This document shows, piece by piece, positions 33,850 through 44,174 of a DNA stretch of 64,000 nucleotides. The notes under the pieces were generated by a model. That model was not told the origin of the DNA. It worked only from the letters and a program-made list of their open reading frames with translations, and did not search any database. Each line of letters opens with the position of its first letter. The stretch's first letter is position 1. Position numbers and translations under genes: made by a program. The stretch lies in NCBI GenBank assembly GCA_964535735.1, contig CAZHTM010000007.1:1-64000 (forward strand), in the 5' to 3' direction. Origin of the DNA: J089 sp964535735 (GTDB taxonomy: Bacteria; Fidelibacterota; Marinisomatia; Marinisomatales; J089).

Positions 33850-34450
33850 TGGAAAACCCCATATGTATTAGCTCCTGGGACAACTGCTCCGGAGACTGAA
33901 AATGAATAGCATGGAATCCCTCCCGGATAGCTGCCTGAACGTTGGCTTCCAGGTCATCAATAAACAACGCCTGTTCCGGTGCTATCCGGCACCGCCGCAA
34001 CGCCTCCTGAAAAATGCCCGACTCCGGTTTTCTGAATCCGACCTCATACGAGAAAACTGTCCCATCCACAGCGGTATAAAACGGAAAATTGGGTAGCAAA
34101 TGGGTGACATGATAGCGATTGGTATTGGACAACAGCCATACGGGAACCGAAGCTTGGAGGCGAGGAATCCAACCTGCCGTGGGTTTGAGCTTGCCCACCA
34201 TGGACATCCATGCGTTCCAAAACGTGTCCTCGTCCAGCGTTGAGGCATTTGGTAGCGCCTGGCATACCGCATTAAAAAATTCATGATCATCAATGCGGCC
34301 CCGTTCATACTCATGATGAGCATCCTCCGGAAACACCTTCCAGAGCACGTCCACCGGTAGGTTTGTGGCCTTCGATAATATAGACTCGGTCCGCTCCGGG
34401 TGCAAATCCACCAGAACTCCGCCAATATCAAAGAAAATCGTCTTAATCAT
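33842..34450 (-). CDS. HAD-superfamily phosphatase, YihX-like
   Basis: A 202-residue cytoplasmic hydrolase. Motif I is FFDIGGVLVDL with nucleophile D8, the class with Gly at the second position as in YihX/alpha-D-glucose-1-phosphatase-like enzymes. Motif II Ser/Thr is in VWLLSNTNRYH, motif III Lys in EVGFRKPESGIF, and motif IV in ALFIDDLEANVQAA. The helical cap lies between about 20 and 90. The substrate could be a sugar phosphate or FMN. It is tightly packed between a methyltransferase gene (ATGA overlap at 34447) and menG. Confidence 0.85.
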   Translation of the reverse strand: MIKTIFFDIGGVLVDLHPERTESILSKATNLPVDVLWKVFPEDAHHEYERGRIDDHEFFNAVCQALPNASTLDEDTFWNAWMSMVGKLKPTAGWIPRLQASVPVWLLSNTNRYHVTHLLPNFPFYTAVDGTVFSYEVGFRKPESGIFQEALRRCRIAPEQALFIDDLEANVQAAIREGFHAIHFQSPEQLSQELIHMGFSIE

Positions 34451-35187
34451 CGTCCTGCGATGGTGATTTGGAGGGGACTTTCAGGTCCCAATGGAGTGCC
34501 ATCATAATCTCCCAGTTTTTCTAAAATGGTAAATCCCGCATCGGTCAAAAGGCGATCAATGGTATCAGGGAAACACATGCGCATTTCAAAGGAATAGATC
34601 TCCGGTTCAGGATCATCCTCCCGGTAAAAATACCAGGTCACGGCCATCCGTTCCGTATCGGGATTATACCGGGTTTTTTCACGAATCTGACAATGCCCGC
34701 CTTGAAGATGCGTGAAGGTCATGGCGGGATACAGCTTTTCTGGATCGCGATAAAGGTAATCCGGATTGGGGACAAACACATCCAACAAAAATTGACCCGT
34801 CGGCTTGAGGTGCGATTTTACCCGCGTCAGGCATTGCATGGCATCCTCATCCGTGAGAAGGTGAAGAAAAGAATTAAATCCAATAAAAATAAAATCGTAC
34901 CGGGTTCCTAAATCAAAAGTACGCATATCATCGATAATAATATTTGCGGTCAATCCTAAAGCGTCTATTTTTTTCCGGGCCCAATGGGCATACGAGGGAC
35001 TGAGCTCCAGGCCAGTGTAATTCAGTCCTGCCTTGCAAAGGGGGACGGCCAAGCGTCCCGTTCCGGCAGCCAGTTCCAATACATCGGTTCCCGCCGCCTG
35101 GGCTTTGGACACAATCAGGGGAATATCATTGGATTTATCGCCATGAAAGGCGTCGTATAATTCAGGAACAGTGTAGATATCATTCAT
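34447..35187 (-). CDS. Class I SAM-dependent methyltransferase
   Basis: A 246-residue protein. Motif I is VLELAAGTGRLAVPLCKAGL (about residue 35), followed by YTGLELSPSYAHWARKK (motif II acid) and FDLGTRYDFIFIGFNSFLHL (motif IV region). This is a standard Methyltransf_25 fold with a C-terminal beta extension (WYFYREDDPEPEIYSFEMRM) similar to glycine- or sarcosine-methyltransferase-like enzymes. The substrate is not evident. It is translationally coupled to the downstream HAD gene. Confidence 0.8.
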   Translation of the reverse strand: MNDIYTVPELYDAFHGDKSNDIPLIVSKAQAAGTDVLELAAGTGRLAVPLCKAGLNYTGLELSPSYAHWARKKIDALGLTANIIIDDMRTFDLGTRYDFIFIGFNSFLHLLTDEDAMQCLTRVKSHLKPTGQFLLDVFVPNPDYLYRDPEKLYPAMTFTHLQGGHCQIREKTRYNPDTERMAVTWYFYREDDPEPEIYSFEMRMCFPDTIDRLLTDAGFTILEKLGDYDGTPLGPESPLQITIAGR

Positions 35188-35220
35188 GGAACATTACCAA
35201 ACCGGAGACGGACTACGGTT

Positions 35221-36303
35221 TCAGGAAAGAATCGTCAACTCTTTACTGGTACGGTTTAAAATTTCAGCGGAATCTTTGTGAATAATAAGATCATCTTCGA
35301 TGCGAACGCCCCCTTGTCCTTCCAGATAAATTCCAGGTTCCACGGTAATCACATTATTTTCCTGTAGTATCGCCTCACTTTGCTGACTGATTCGGGGATA
35401 GGTGTGAATTTCCAGCCCCAGGCCGTGACCAGTGGAATGGATAAACTGGTCTCCGTATCCGGCGGCGGTGATGATATCCCGGGCAACCGTATCCAGGTCT
35501 TTACAGGAAACGCCGGCCCTTGCCGCTTCACAGGCCTTGGCTTGGGCCTCCAGAACCACGGCATAGATTTCCCTCTGCCAGTCCGCCACGGGAGCTACCA
35601 CCGGCGTTCGGGTCATATCCGCATGATACCCCGCCACTTTGCAGGCGGCGTCAATGATAATGAAGTCCCCGCGTTGAATCTCCCGATCGCCGGGGACGGC
35701 GTGCGGCAGGGCGCTCTGAGCGCCGGTGGCCACAATGGAGGGATAGGCCTCTCCCTCAGCATACTCGCGGTAACGGATCGCCAATTGGTTGGCAATGAAT
35801 TTTTCGGTTACGCCTGGTCGAATCATGGGTAGAACTTCCGCATACACCTGGTCCGTGATATCCACGGCCGTCCGAAGCGCTTCCAATTCCAGCTTATCCT
35901 TTACGGCCGCAAGGTTTTCCACAATCATGGACGTGGATTCCCATCGTACTGTCGGGAATAATGTCTGAAGGCGATGGTATTGATTCACATTGACCACATC
36001 CCCTTCCAGGGCCAGTTTTACACCGTTCGGAATGAGTCCGTTCTGGGCCAGAATTTTTTCGTGGGGACCAACACCGATGAGTCTCTCAAACCCTTTTACT
36101 TCCTGTTGGGATTGCTCCTGATAACGGCCATCGGTTACAAATATTTTTTTATCCCCAACGAAGAGGCAACTTCCCGCAGATCCTGTGAAACCGGACACAT
36201 ATCGAACACTGGTGAGGTTGGTTAGGAACATTCCATCCAAGCCTCGACGCGACAGTTCAGAGATTAAGGCGGATTGTCGTTTTTGATAAATAGATTCGGT
36301 CAC
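35221..36303 (-). CDS. Xaa-Pro dipeptidase/aminopeptidase (M24, short form)
   Basis: A 360-residue creatinase-fold peptidase of the PepQ/YqhT type. The N-terminal domain (1-125) has the signature FLTNLTSVRYVSGFTGSAG. Metal ligands occur in order: Asp in IIIDAACKVAGYHADMTRTP (two Asp), His in HSTGHGLGLEIH, Glu in TVEPGIYLEG, and Glu in GGVRIEDDLII. It cleaves X-Pro peptides in the cytoplasm. The start is GTG at 36303. It lacks the aminopeptidase P N-terminal signature of the enzyme at 5977 and is about 100 residues shorter. Confidence 0.9.
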   Translation of the reverse strand: MTESIYQKRQSALISELSRRGLDGMFLTNLTSVRYVSGFTGSAGSCLFVGDKKIFVTDGRYQEQSQQEVKGFERLIGVGPHEKILAQNGLIPNGVKLALEGDVVNVNQYHRLQTLFPTVRWESTSMIVENLAAVKDKLELEALRTAVDITDQVYAEVLPMIRPGVTEKFIANQLAIRYREYAEGEAYPSIVATGAQSALPHAVPGDREIQRGDFIIIDAACKVAGYHADMTRTPVVAPVADWQREIYAVVLEAQAKACEAARAGVSCKDLDTVARDIITAAGYGDQFIHSTGHGLGLEIHTYPRISQQSEAILQENNVITVEPGIYLEGQGGVRIEDDLIIHKDSAEILNRTSKELTILS

Positions 36304-36316
36304 GTCCGTTGCCTGA

Positions 36317-38087
36317 TCAGGCGTCTTCGTCTTGTTCCATAGCCTGCTGAATGCGCTTTCGCTCCATCATTATACGGTAAGAGTCTTCCCCTTTATTCTC
36401 TAAAACATCCAGCACTTCCAGGGCCTGATGATAAAGTCCCTGTTTAGATAAAATGGACACCATGGTGAAAGTGGCCATGCGGGGATTGATATTCAAAGGC
36501 TTGGTCTCAGCCGCCTGAGATTTGTCCGGCTTTTCCGGTTTTTCCAGAAAAACGTGGGGCGCTCGTTCCGGATCCAACAGCGGTGGATTAATTTTTTCTT
36601 CGTCCCCGGTTCTCGGTTTCGCCTCCATCTCATCTACCGACGCTTCAGCGGAGTCAGAATCACCCGGTTCAATTTCCTCCACGGCCATTTCTTCCTCTTC
36701 CATCGATGGTTCGTCCGCAAATTTCAAATCGGTTGATGCCTCAGGCTCTTCAGATGGCTCTGAGGGCGAAGGTTCTTCCACGGTTTCCATCGATTCCAAA
36801 CCCTGAGCCAGAAACCGCGCCACCGGATCGTCCAGTTCCGGTTGCTCCGTTATCGTCTCCTCCTCTTCAACCAATGGTTCAGGCTGAATTTCCTGGGCCG
36901 TGGTTTCAGTATCAGGTTCTTTCTGGGTCGGAACTTCCGGTTCTAATTGGGTCGTGTCCGTATCCTCGGGGATGACCAGTTCAGGTTCCTCTTCTGTCTC
37001 AGGTTCGGTCTCTTCCACAGGTGGCTCAATCGCGAATTCCTCTGGTGATTCCGTTACCAAAGGCTCTTCAACGGTATCTGGTTCTACCGCAGTTGTTGAA
37101 GGCTTCACTTCTATCTGAGATATGTCCGTATCCTCGGCAATGATTGGCTCCGGTTCTTCTTCTGCCTCGGATTCCGGTTCCTCAACGGGAGGTTCAATCA
37201 CAAGTTCTTCCAGTGGTTCAGGTGTTGTGACTTCCTCCTCCACATCCGCTTCCACCTGAGTCGCGGACTCTGCTTCTATTTCGGAAACAGCAGAAGGTGC
37301 GTCGCTAGGAAGTTCCGGTTCNNNNNNNNNNNNNNNNNNNNNNNNNNNNNNNNNNNNNNNNNNNNNNNNNNNNNNNNNNNNNNNNNNNNNNNNNNNNNNN
37401 NNNNNNNNNNNNNNNNNNNNNTTCCGGTTCCTCTTCGGGGGAAACATCTGGCTGATCAAAAATATCCTCCGGGATATCAATTTCATCGGCAGTTTTGGTG
37501 GCTTGGAAACTGGGGGGAGCTTCCCTCTCCTCCGGCTTGGCTTCACTGATCTCCTCCCGAATTGCCGTTACACTGGCCGCCGCTTCCTTGAAGGGCTCCG
37601 GGGTTGGTGGTTCAGCCAATGAAGGCGACGTTTTGCGAGAGCTGGATGCTTTACGACTCGCTGGCTGCGGTCCAGCAGCGACTTGTTTTTTCAGTCGTCG
37701 AATATTGGTGGCTGCCCGGGGATGATTGGGATTATGTTTATGGATAACCTTCCAGGTTTTGAGTCGGGCGGCGGGAGATCGGCGCAAACGCCGCTGGACA
37801 TCCACCAGCAAATCCATTCCACGGGCATGAAAAGGACCGGCCTCCTGCAATGCCAGCAAACTTTTTTCCGCCTCCTCCAGTCGATTTAATGCCGTGAGAA
37901 CCTTGGCTTGGATGTAAAGGCCATCTACATGGTGAGGATGGTAGCCTAACCCTATTTCGCATACCTTAAGCGCCCGTGAGAAATCCTCTTCCTGATAATA
38001 GAGATCAGCCAACACTGGAAACAGGACCGTATCAAAATGATCGGCAAAATAATATTCCAGTTCGGTTTTATTGGAGAGATTTATCAT
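36317..38087 (-). CDS. TPR protein with acidic Pro/Glu-rich repeat region, interrupted by a scaffold gap
   Basis: The N-terminal part (38087-37422) has three or so TPR-like helical repeats (LADLYYQEEDFSRALKVCEI, HHVDGLYIQAKVLTALNRLE). A Lys/Arg/Ser patch and then a Glu/Pro-rich tract follow. After the 100-N gap, the C-terminal part continues with tandem units of about 50 residues (VIEPPVEEPESEAEEEPEPI, then AIEPPVEETEPETEEEPELV) and ends with another TPR-like motif (GLYHQALEVLDVLENKG). The 9-mer TTCCGGTTC occurs on both sides of the gap, so the repeats probably defeated assembly. The true length is unknown. It is likely a cytoplasmic scaffold or adaptor; no family name is certain. Confidence 0.75.
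37322..37421. other. Scaffold gap (100 N) inside the TPR/repeat gene
   Basis: Exactly 100 N, a placeholder length. Reading frames on the two sides join only if the real gap is a multiple of three (100 leaves a remainder of one). Confidence 0.95.
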
Positions 38088-38491
38088 TAACGCCGGTAGG
38101 TTTTAACCCAATCTTGAATATAATCGACGGTTTCCTGAACGGGTGTTCCGGGACCAAACAGTTTCCCTACGCCCATATCGGACAACGCCTTCATATCTGA
38201 CTCCGGAATAATGCCACCACCCGTGAGCAACACATCATCAATTTCTTGTTCTTTCATCAATGCCAATACCCGGGGGAAAATAGTCATGTGAGCACCAGAA
38301 AGAATGGAAAGAGCAATGACATCCACATCTTCCTGGACGGCGGCGGAGACAATCATTTCCGGTGTTTGACGTAAACCCAAATAAATTACTTCCATCCCGG
38401 CATCTCGGTAAGCAGATGCCAGAACCTTAATGCCGCGGTCATGTCCATCCAGTCCCGGCTTGGCCATTAAAATTCGAATCGGTCGGTCCAT
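38087..38491 (-). CDS. Stand-alone cobalamin-binding domain (methylmalonyl-CoA mutase small-subunit type)
   Basis: A 134-residue protein that is a complete B12-binding Rossmann-like domain. It carries the DGHDRG motif (residues 15-20, His ligand to cobalt), then LSILSGAH and LTGGGIIPESD with GPGTP near the C-terminus. This matches the C-terminal domain of methylmalonyl-CoA mutases and the separate small subunit of split mutases. A large catalytic subunit should exist elsewhere; none is in this window. Its stop overlaps the start of the TPR gene by one base (TAATG). Confidence 0.9.
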   Translation of the reverse strand: MDRPIRILMAKPGLDGHDRGIKVLASAYRDAGMEVIYLGLRQTPEMIVSAAVQEDVDVIALSILSGAHMTIFPRVLALMKEQEIDDVLLTGGGIIPESDMKALSDMGVGKLFGPGTPVQETVDYIQDWVKTYRR

Positions 38492-38578
38492 TTTTCCTCA
38501 AAGCGTATGTTCGGATTAAAAATTACAAACGATTCTTCAGGAAAACAGCCTCTTTCAACGACGACCCACAACACTCTG

Positions 38579-39025
38579 TTACACCTGGTGGCTGTCCAAT
38601 ACAAACGTAACGGGTCCGTCGTTCGTCAGGTCTACATCCATCATAGCCCCAAAGCGTCCCTGCCGGACCGGAACACCCCTACTCTTTATTTCAGACAGGA
38701 AAGTTTTATACAATGTCTTCCCCTTTTCCGGAGGCGCTGCATGTACGAAACTCGGCCGACGACCCTTGCGCCAGTCGCCACAGAGAGTAAACTGGCTCAC
38801 AATCAGTGCGGCGCCACCTACATCCAAAAGGGATCGGTTCATTTTTCCGGCATCATCACTGAAGATTCGAAAATGAACAATCTTTTCCGCTAAAAAGGTC
38901 ACATCATCCTCGGTGTCCGTATCCATTACTCCTAAAAAAATCACTAACCCCGTATCGATGGCACCCACCGTGACGCCCTCCACTGACACTTGGGCGCGAG
39001 ACACGCGTTGCAAGACCGCGATCAT
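38579..39025 (-). CDS. dtd: D-aminoacyl-tRNA deacylase
   Basis: A 148-residue cytoplasmic proofreading enzyme that removes D-amino acids (and glycine from tRNA-Ala) from mischarged tRNAs. It has the N-terminal MIAVLQRVSRAQVSVEG, the catalytic SQFTLCGD motif, and the cross-subunit NDGPVT motif (Gly-cisPro variant region) near the C-terminus. The length equals the usual 145-150. I chose the ATG at 39025, which overlaps the dnaE stop as ATGA; a start 14 codons earlier would run into dnaE coding sequence. Confidence 0.95.
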   Translation of the reverse strand: MIAVLQRVSRAQVSVEGVTVGAIDTGLVIFLGVMDTDTEDDVTFLAEKIVHFRIFSDDAGKMNRSLLDVGGAALIVSQFTLCGDWRKGRRPSFVHAAPPEKGKTLYKTFLSEIKSRGVPVRQGRFGAMMDVDLTNDGPVTFVLDSHQV

Positions 39026-42000
39026 TCGATCCAGACGTTGGACTTCCCGAACCGTTCCCTGAGCCATCCGACAAAGGCTTTATCGGAGGATACCCGAATA
39101 TTATGGGCGTGGATGATCCGGTCTCCATTGGAGTTCGTTTTTAAATGAAAGGTCAGTTTACACGGTCCCCGATTCCGCTCTGCCTCCTGGCGAAGAGCTT
39201 CCAGTTCTTCCGGCGTAACTTCATCTTCTCTGAATCGGATATTCAACCGGCTAGAAAAGTAATCCCGTACATTTTCCAGGGCCACAACTTCATCAGCGAT
39301 CAATTTTAAATCACCAAAATTGGACCCATCGGAGGTTTTGCCCACCACAAAAATGACCCGGTCATTTTCCACTAGGTGGCGGTATTTCTCATACACTGAG
39401 GCAAACATCACCACGTCCGCTTGTCCCCCTAAACAATCCAAATAGAAAAACGCCATGGGATTATTCCGCCGGTCATACTGAATCCTTAGGTTAGTTATCA
39501 TGCCTCCCAGGCGCACTTTTTCCGGCAATTTCCGATTTGGGTCTTCGCTAAAATCAATCGTACTGAATTCTTCAATATCTTCCGCATATTTCAGTAGGGG
39601 GTGACCGGAAATATACATTCCCACTACCTGCTTTTCTCGAGCCAGGGCCTCCGCCTCCGTCCAGTCCGGTACGTCAGGAAGGTCCGGCTGCTTGTTCAGA
39701 GCCTTCATCCCCCCGGCTGAAAATAAATCGACCTGATCNNNNNNNNNNNNNNNNNNNNNNNNNNNNNNNNNNNNNNNNNNNNNNNNNNNNNNNNNNNNNN
39801 NNNNNNNNNNNNNNNNNNNNNNNNNNNNNNNNNNNNNNACCCACATTTTTTATGGCATTCAACCCAAACGAAATGGTGGTATCATCCACTGGATTAAAAT
39901 CATTGACCGACACATTCACGTCGGGAGGGTCTACCCGGATACCCAGCTTGCGGCACTCGTTGATCAGAATGACTACCCGTTCCAGATTAGACATTTCCGT
40001 GGATAAATTAGCGGCCATGAATTCAGCCGGGTAATGCGTTTTTAACCAAGCCGTTTGGTAGGCGACATAGGCGTAAGCGGTGGCGTGACTTTTATTAAAA
40101 CCGTACTGGGCAAATTTTTCAATCAGAACGGCAATTTCTTTGGCCTTTTTCTTCGCCACACCCTGGGCAACCGCGCCGTCGATGAACTTGGTCATCATTT
40201 CGTCCATCTTCTCCCGAATTTTCTTACCCATGGCCTTGCGCAGGGTATCCGCTTCCGCCAAGGTAAAGCCAGCAATCCGGTTGGCGATCTGCATCACCTG
40301 TTCCTGATACACAATAATTCCGTAGGTTTCTTTCAGGATGGGTTCCAGATCGGGGTGGGGATATTCAATTTTTTTCCGACCATGTTTCCGGGAGATAAAA
40401 TCATCGATATTTTCCATGGGACCTGGCCGGTACAGGGCATTCATGGCGATTAAATCTTCAATCTGGGTGGGCTTTAATTTCTTTAGATATTCCCGCATCC
40501 CCGACGATTCAAATTGGAATACACCAATCGTAAGCCCCTTACCAAATAATTCATACACCCTGGGATCATCCAAGGGTATGGAACTAATATCGACTTCAAT
40601 TCCCTTTTGGGCAATTAACTTTACCGCATGGTCAATCACCGTCAAATTTCGCAAGCCCAGGAAATCCATCTTCAAAAGACCCAGTAACTCCAAGCCCTTC
40701 ATATCGTACTGACTGACCACATCGTTGGTTTGCGGCGATTTATACAGCGGAATGAAGTCGGTCAGATCTCCAGGAGCAATGACGACACCAGCCGCATGAG
40801 TAGATGCATGACGGTTCATGCCTTCCAGGACCTTGGCATAATTGATCAATTCTTTGTATGGCCCCTCCGCCATTTTCTTTAACTCGGGATTTTTTTGAAT
40901 GGCTTTGTCCAGGGTGATTTTTAGTTCATCCGGGACGGCTTTGGCGATGCGATCCACTTCACCGAAGGAATACCCCATAACTCGTCCCACATCCCGAATC
41001 ACGGCTTTGGCTTTCATGGTACCGAAAGTAATAATCTGGGTTACGGAGTTTTCACCGTATAATTTCTTAATATAGTCAATCACTTCGCCCCGGCGCTCAA
41101 TGCAAAAATCAATGTCGATATCGGGCATGCTGATCCGGTCTGGATTCAGAAAACGTTCAAACAGCAAATCATGTTTCAATGGGTCGATGTCGGTAATACC
41201 CAAGGCGTAAGACACCAAACTCCCAGCAGCGGAACCACGTCCCGGCCCCACTGGAATGCTATGATTTTTCGCATACTGTACAAAATCAGAGGTGATTAAA
41301 AAATACCCTGCAAAACCCATCTTTTTAATGACCGACAACTCGTAGTCCATCCGCTGCTTGACTTCCGGTGTAGGCTCGCCGTAGCGATTGGTGATTCCCG
41401 TTTCACAGAGGGACCGCAAATATTCATCTGGATCCTGACCGGGGAAATCTTCCGGGATGGGGAAGTTGGGCAAATGATGCTTCCCCATGGGAATTTCAAG
41501 ATCAATGGATTCGGCCACACGACGGGTATTTTCCAGCGCAGTAGGGTAGTCCTTAAACAACCGGAACATCTCATCCTGGGATTTAAAATAAAACTCAGGT
41601 GTGGCATAGCGGAGGCGATTGGGATCATTCCGATCTTTTCCTGTTCCCAAACAAATGTGAATATCATGCGCTTCCGAGTGATCTTTGAGGGCATAGTGGG
41701 CGTCATTGGTGGCCACCAAGGGCAGATCCAATTCAGCGGCCAATTTTGAGATTCTGAGAATATTGGCGGCTTCCTCTGGGATTCCATGATTCTGGATTTC
41801 CAGGTAATACCGGTCCGGGAAGATTTCAGCAAATTCCAGGGCGGTTTTTCGAGCGCCTTCCCAATCATCCCTAAGCAGTTTTTCCGGGACTTCGCCTTTC
41901 AAGCAGGCCGATAGACAAATCAGTCCTTCACTGTATTGCCGTAACAAGTCTTTATCCACACGGGGACTGTAATAAAAGCCTTCCAAATACCCGTGGGTCA

Positions 42001-42325
42001 CCAGCTTCATCAAATTTTTATAGCCCTGGTAATTCTGGGCTAAGAGTATGAGATGGTTTGTTCCCCGGCCACCTTCCGCCGTTCGTTTTTTATCAAAACG
42101 ATTGGTCTGAGCCACATAGACTTCGCATCCAATGATGGGCTTGATTCCATGAGCGCGGGCCTGGATGTAAAACGGTATCACACTGAACAGGTTGCCATGT
42201 TCAGTCACGGCTACGGAGTCCATGTCCAAGTCCTGGATCGTCTTGATCAGAGTCGGAACCGTTTGAGCGCCGTCAAGGAGACTGTAATCAGAATGATTGT
42301 GTAAATGAACGAATTCAGCTGCCAT
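39022..42325 (-). CDS. dnaE: DNA polymerase III subunit alpha, interrupted by a scaffold gap
   Basis: The replicative polymerase catalytic subunit. The PHP domain (VHLHNHSDYSLLDGA) is at the N-terminus. The C-family polymerase core has GPGRGSAAGSLVSYALGITD, the catalytic PDIDIDF pair with its third Asp further on, and YQEQVMQIA. The C-terminal OB-fold (KVRLGGMITNLRIQYDRR) and tail end at NVWIE. The 100-N gap falls between GLNAIKNVG and DQVDLFSAGG. In well-known DnaE proteins that interval is roughly 75-80 residues, so more than 100 bases are probably missing. Frames agree if the real gap is a multiple of three. The gene is likely intact in the organism. Confidence 0.95.
39739..39838. other. 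Scaffold gap (100 N) inside dnaE
   Basis: Exactly 100 N. By comparison with the spacing of conserved DnaE motifs, I infer the true missing length to be about 200-240 bases. Confidence 0.9.
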
Positions 42326-42461
42326 GGATGTGTTTGATTAAAATTGGGGTCATTTTACGGCAACAATATTACGGAAACTCCAGTGGAATGCTAAACCCGG
42401 TTTGGATTAAAGCCGGATTTCTTCGTGTTTAATTAAAGTAAATTTAAAAAAGCTGTTTTGA

Positions 42462-43304
42462 CTAAATGACGGCGCCCAGGTAAATCGCCAGCACGCCGGC
42501 GATGGTGCTACCTTTCAAAAGACGGGCGCCGCGCACCGCTTCCGGTATCGTCGGATAACGGAGCATCCGTATCAAAAGGTATCCCAGAGGAAGGATGACC
42601 CCCGGAATCACCACCAGTGTATATCCCCAACCATATACTCCAGCTATTATCGGCCCAAGCGCTCCCAGGATGACCAAACCCGATAATACTGCCACTAGTC
42701 GTCCGGAAGACCTCAACCCGGCCATAATGGGAAATGTATTTAAACCCACCTTCCGATCCCCTTCCAGATCGGCCATGTCTTTCACCAACTCCCGGATTAG
42801 GGTCAAACCAAACGCCAGGGCAGCGGGTATATATAAGGAAGTCATGTCACTGAAAGCCGCTCCAGAGAACAAAAAAGTTAGGCCCAAACTAAAGGCGACC
42901 ACCACATTCCCAATAAGCGGGCGCCCTTTAAAGGCTGGGGTATAAAAAACCATCAAGGGCAACGCCACCACCGCAGATAAAAAAAAGGCTAACCATGGCA
43001 GCTTAAGGGCCAGGAGAGTTCCCACCACGAATAGTCCGATGCCCAGCCATAATGCACCAGTCCGAGACACCAGACCCGTGCTCAAGGGACGGTTGGGTCG
43101 GTTGACTCGGTCAATGTCGTAATCCCAATAGTCATTCAAGGCATTTGCTCCAGCATTATAACACACCACGACGCCCATGGTGATTAACAGCAACGGGAAC
43201 GCCACTGCCTGGGAGATAATTTTGGATGATACCCACACTGCGAAAGCGCCCGTGGTCAGATTCAGCGGCCGCAATAGTTTCCAATGTGCCCAGAGGGTGT
43301 TCAT
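42462..43304 (-). CDS. UbiA-family prenyltransferase, digeranylgeranylglyceryl-phosphate-synthase type
   Basis: A 280-residue membrane enzyme with about eight or nine helices. The first Asp-rich motif is NDYWDYDIDRVNRPNRPLS (NDxxD plus the NRPNRP extension), and the second is RELVKDMADLEGDRKVG. This pattern is that of archaeal-type geranylgeranylglyceryl-phosphate geranylgeranyltransferases rather than MenA or UbiA proper. The enzyme would attach a second isoprenoid chain to glyceryl phosphate, or act on another polar acceptor. The ATG at 43304 overlaps the prmC stop as ATGA. The lipid role in a bacterium is inference; FCB-group homologues are known to carry this annotation. Confidence 0.85.
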   Translation of the reverse strand: MNTLWAHWKLLRPLNLTTGAFAVWVSSKIISQAVAFPLLLITMGVVVCYNAGANALNDYWDYDIDRVNRPNRPLSTGLVSRTGALWLGIGLFVVGTLLALKLPWLAFFLSAVVALPLMVFYTPAFKGRPLIGNVVVAFSLGLTFLFSGAAFSDMTSLYIPAALAFGLTLIRELVKDMADLEGDRKVGLNTFPIMAGLRSSGRLVAVLSGLVILGALGPIIAGVYGWGYTLVVIPGVILPLGYLLIRMLRYPTIPEAVRGARLLKGSTIAGVLAIYLGAVI

Positions 43305-44173
43305 ACTCGACAAGCGACCAGCACGCGGTCATCTCCATTATAATCTTTGATTAGTTCCACCTGGGTGTAATTGGGTGATAAAAACAAATTCAGGGCCTGC
43401 TCCGGTTGCGGGGGGCGGCCCACTTCCACCACCAGCCAGCCTCCTGGCTTCACCAACCGGTTTCCATTGGATGCCAGGTACCGCGTAAGTGTTAATCCAT
43501 CGGCTTCGTCGGTGAGCGCTTGGCGGTCTTCGAATTCCCGCACTTCGGGCATCAGTGAATTATACTCTTCCTTGGTCACATAGGGCGGATTGGATACCAC
43601 CAAATCAAAGGAATTGGAAGGCTCAAAGGCTTCCAAGGTCTTGTGCATCCATATCACCTTGGCGCTTAACCGCTGGGCATTGTTCTTTGCCATCCGGATC
43701 GCATCTGGAGAAGGATCCAATGCCGTAACCTCCGCATCGGGACGTTCCAACGCCAATGTGAGAGCAATGCACCCTGAACCGGTTCCCACATCCAATATGG
43801 CTGGCATTTTAATCCCGGCAATTTTATCTAACGCCACCTCTACCACACGCTCGGTTTCAGGCCGGGGAATCAAGATGGGAGGTTCCACTAGAAAGGATCG
43901 TCCATAGAATTCAGTTTCACCGGTGATATACTGTATTGGTTCGTGGTTCAAACGACGTTTAATCCATGATTTCAGAGTAGACAGTTGACCGGCAGCAACC
44001 GGTTCATCAAAATTGAGGTAAAGATCCACCCGACGGTAACCCAGAAGATGGGTCAATAAATACTCCATTTCCAGGCGGGGAGAGGAAAACCCCTTCTCAT
44101 GAAAATAGGTTTCTCCCCATTGAATCAGATCAACAATCCGCCAAGTAGAACCGGGAGATTGGGGAGCGCCCAT
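43301..44173 (-). CDS. prmC: Peptide chain release factor N5-glutamine methyltransferase
   Basis: A 290-residue SAM-dependent enzyme that methylates the Gln of the GGQ motif in RF1/RF2. The N-terminal helical domain (1-90; HLLGYRRVDLYL) is followed by PRPETERVVEVAL, SAM motif ILDVGTGSGCIALTLALE, and the catalytic VVSNPPYVTKEE. It lies one base downstream of prfA, its substrate gene, which is a common conserved pair. Confidence 0.95.
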   Translation of the reverse strand: MGAPQSPGSTWRIVDLIQWGETYFHEKGFSSPRLEMEYLLTHLLGYRRVDLYLNFDEPVAAGQLSTLKSWIKRRLNHEPIQYITGETEFYGRSFLVEPPILIPRPETERVVEVALDKIAGIKMPAILDVGTGSGCIALTLALERPDAEVTALDPSPDAIRMAKNNAQRLSAKVIWMHKTLEAFEPSNSFDLVVSNPPYVTKEEYNSLMPEVREFEDRQALTDEADGLTLTRYLASNGNRLVKPGGWLVVEVGRPPQPEQALNLFLSPNYTQVELIKDYNGDDRVLVACRV

Positions 44174-44174
44174 A

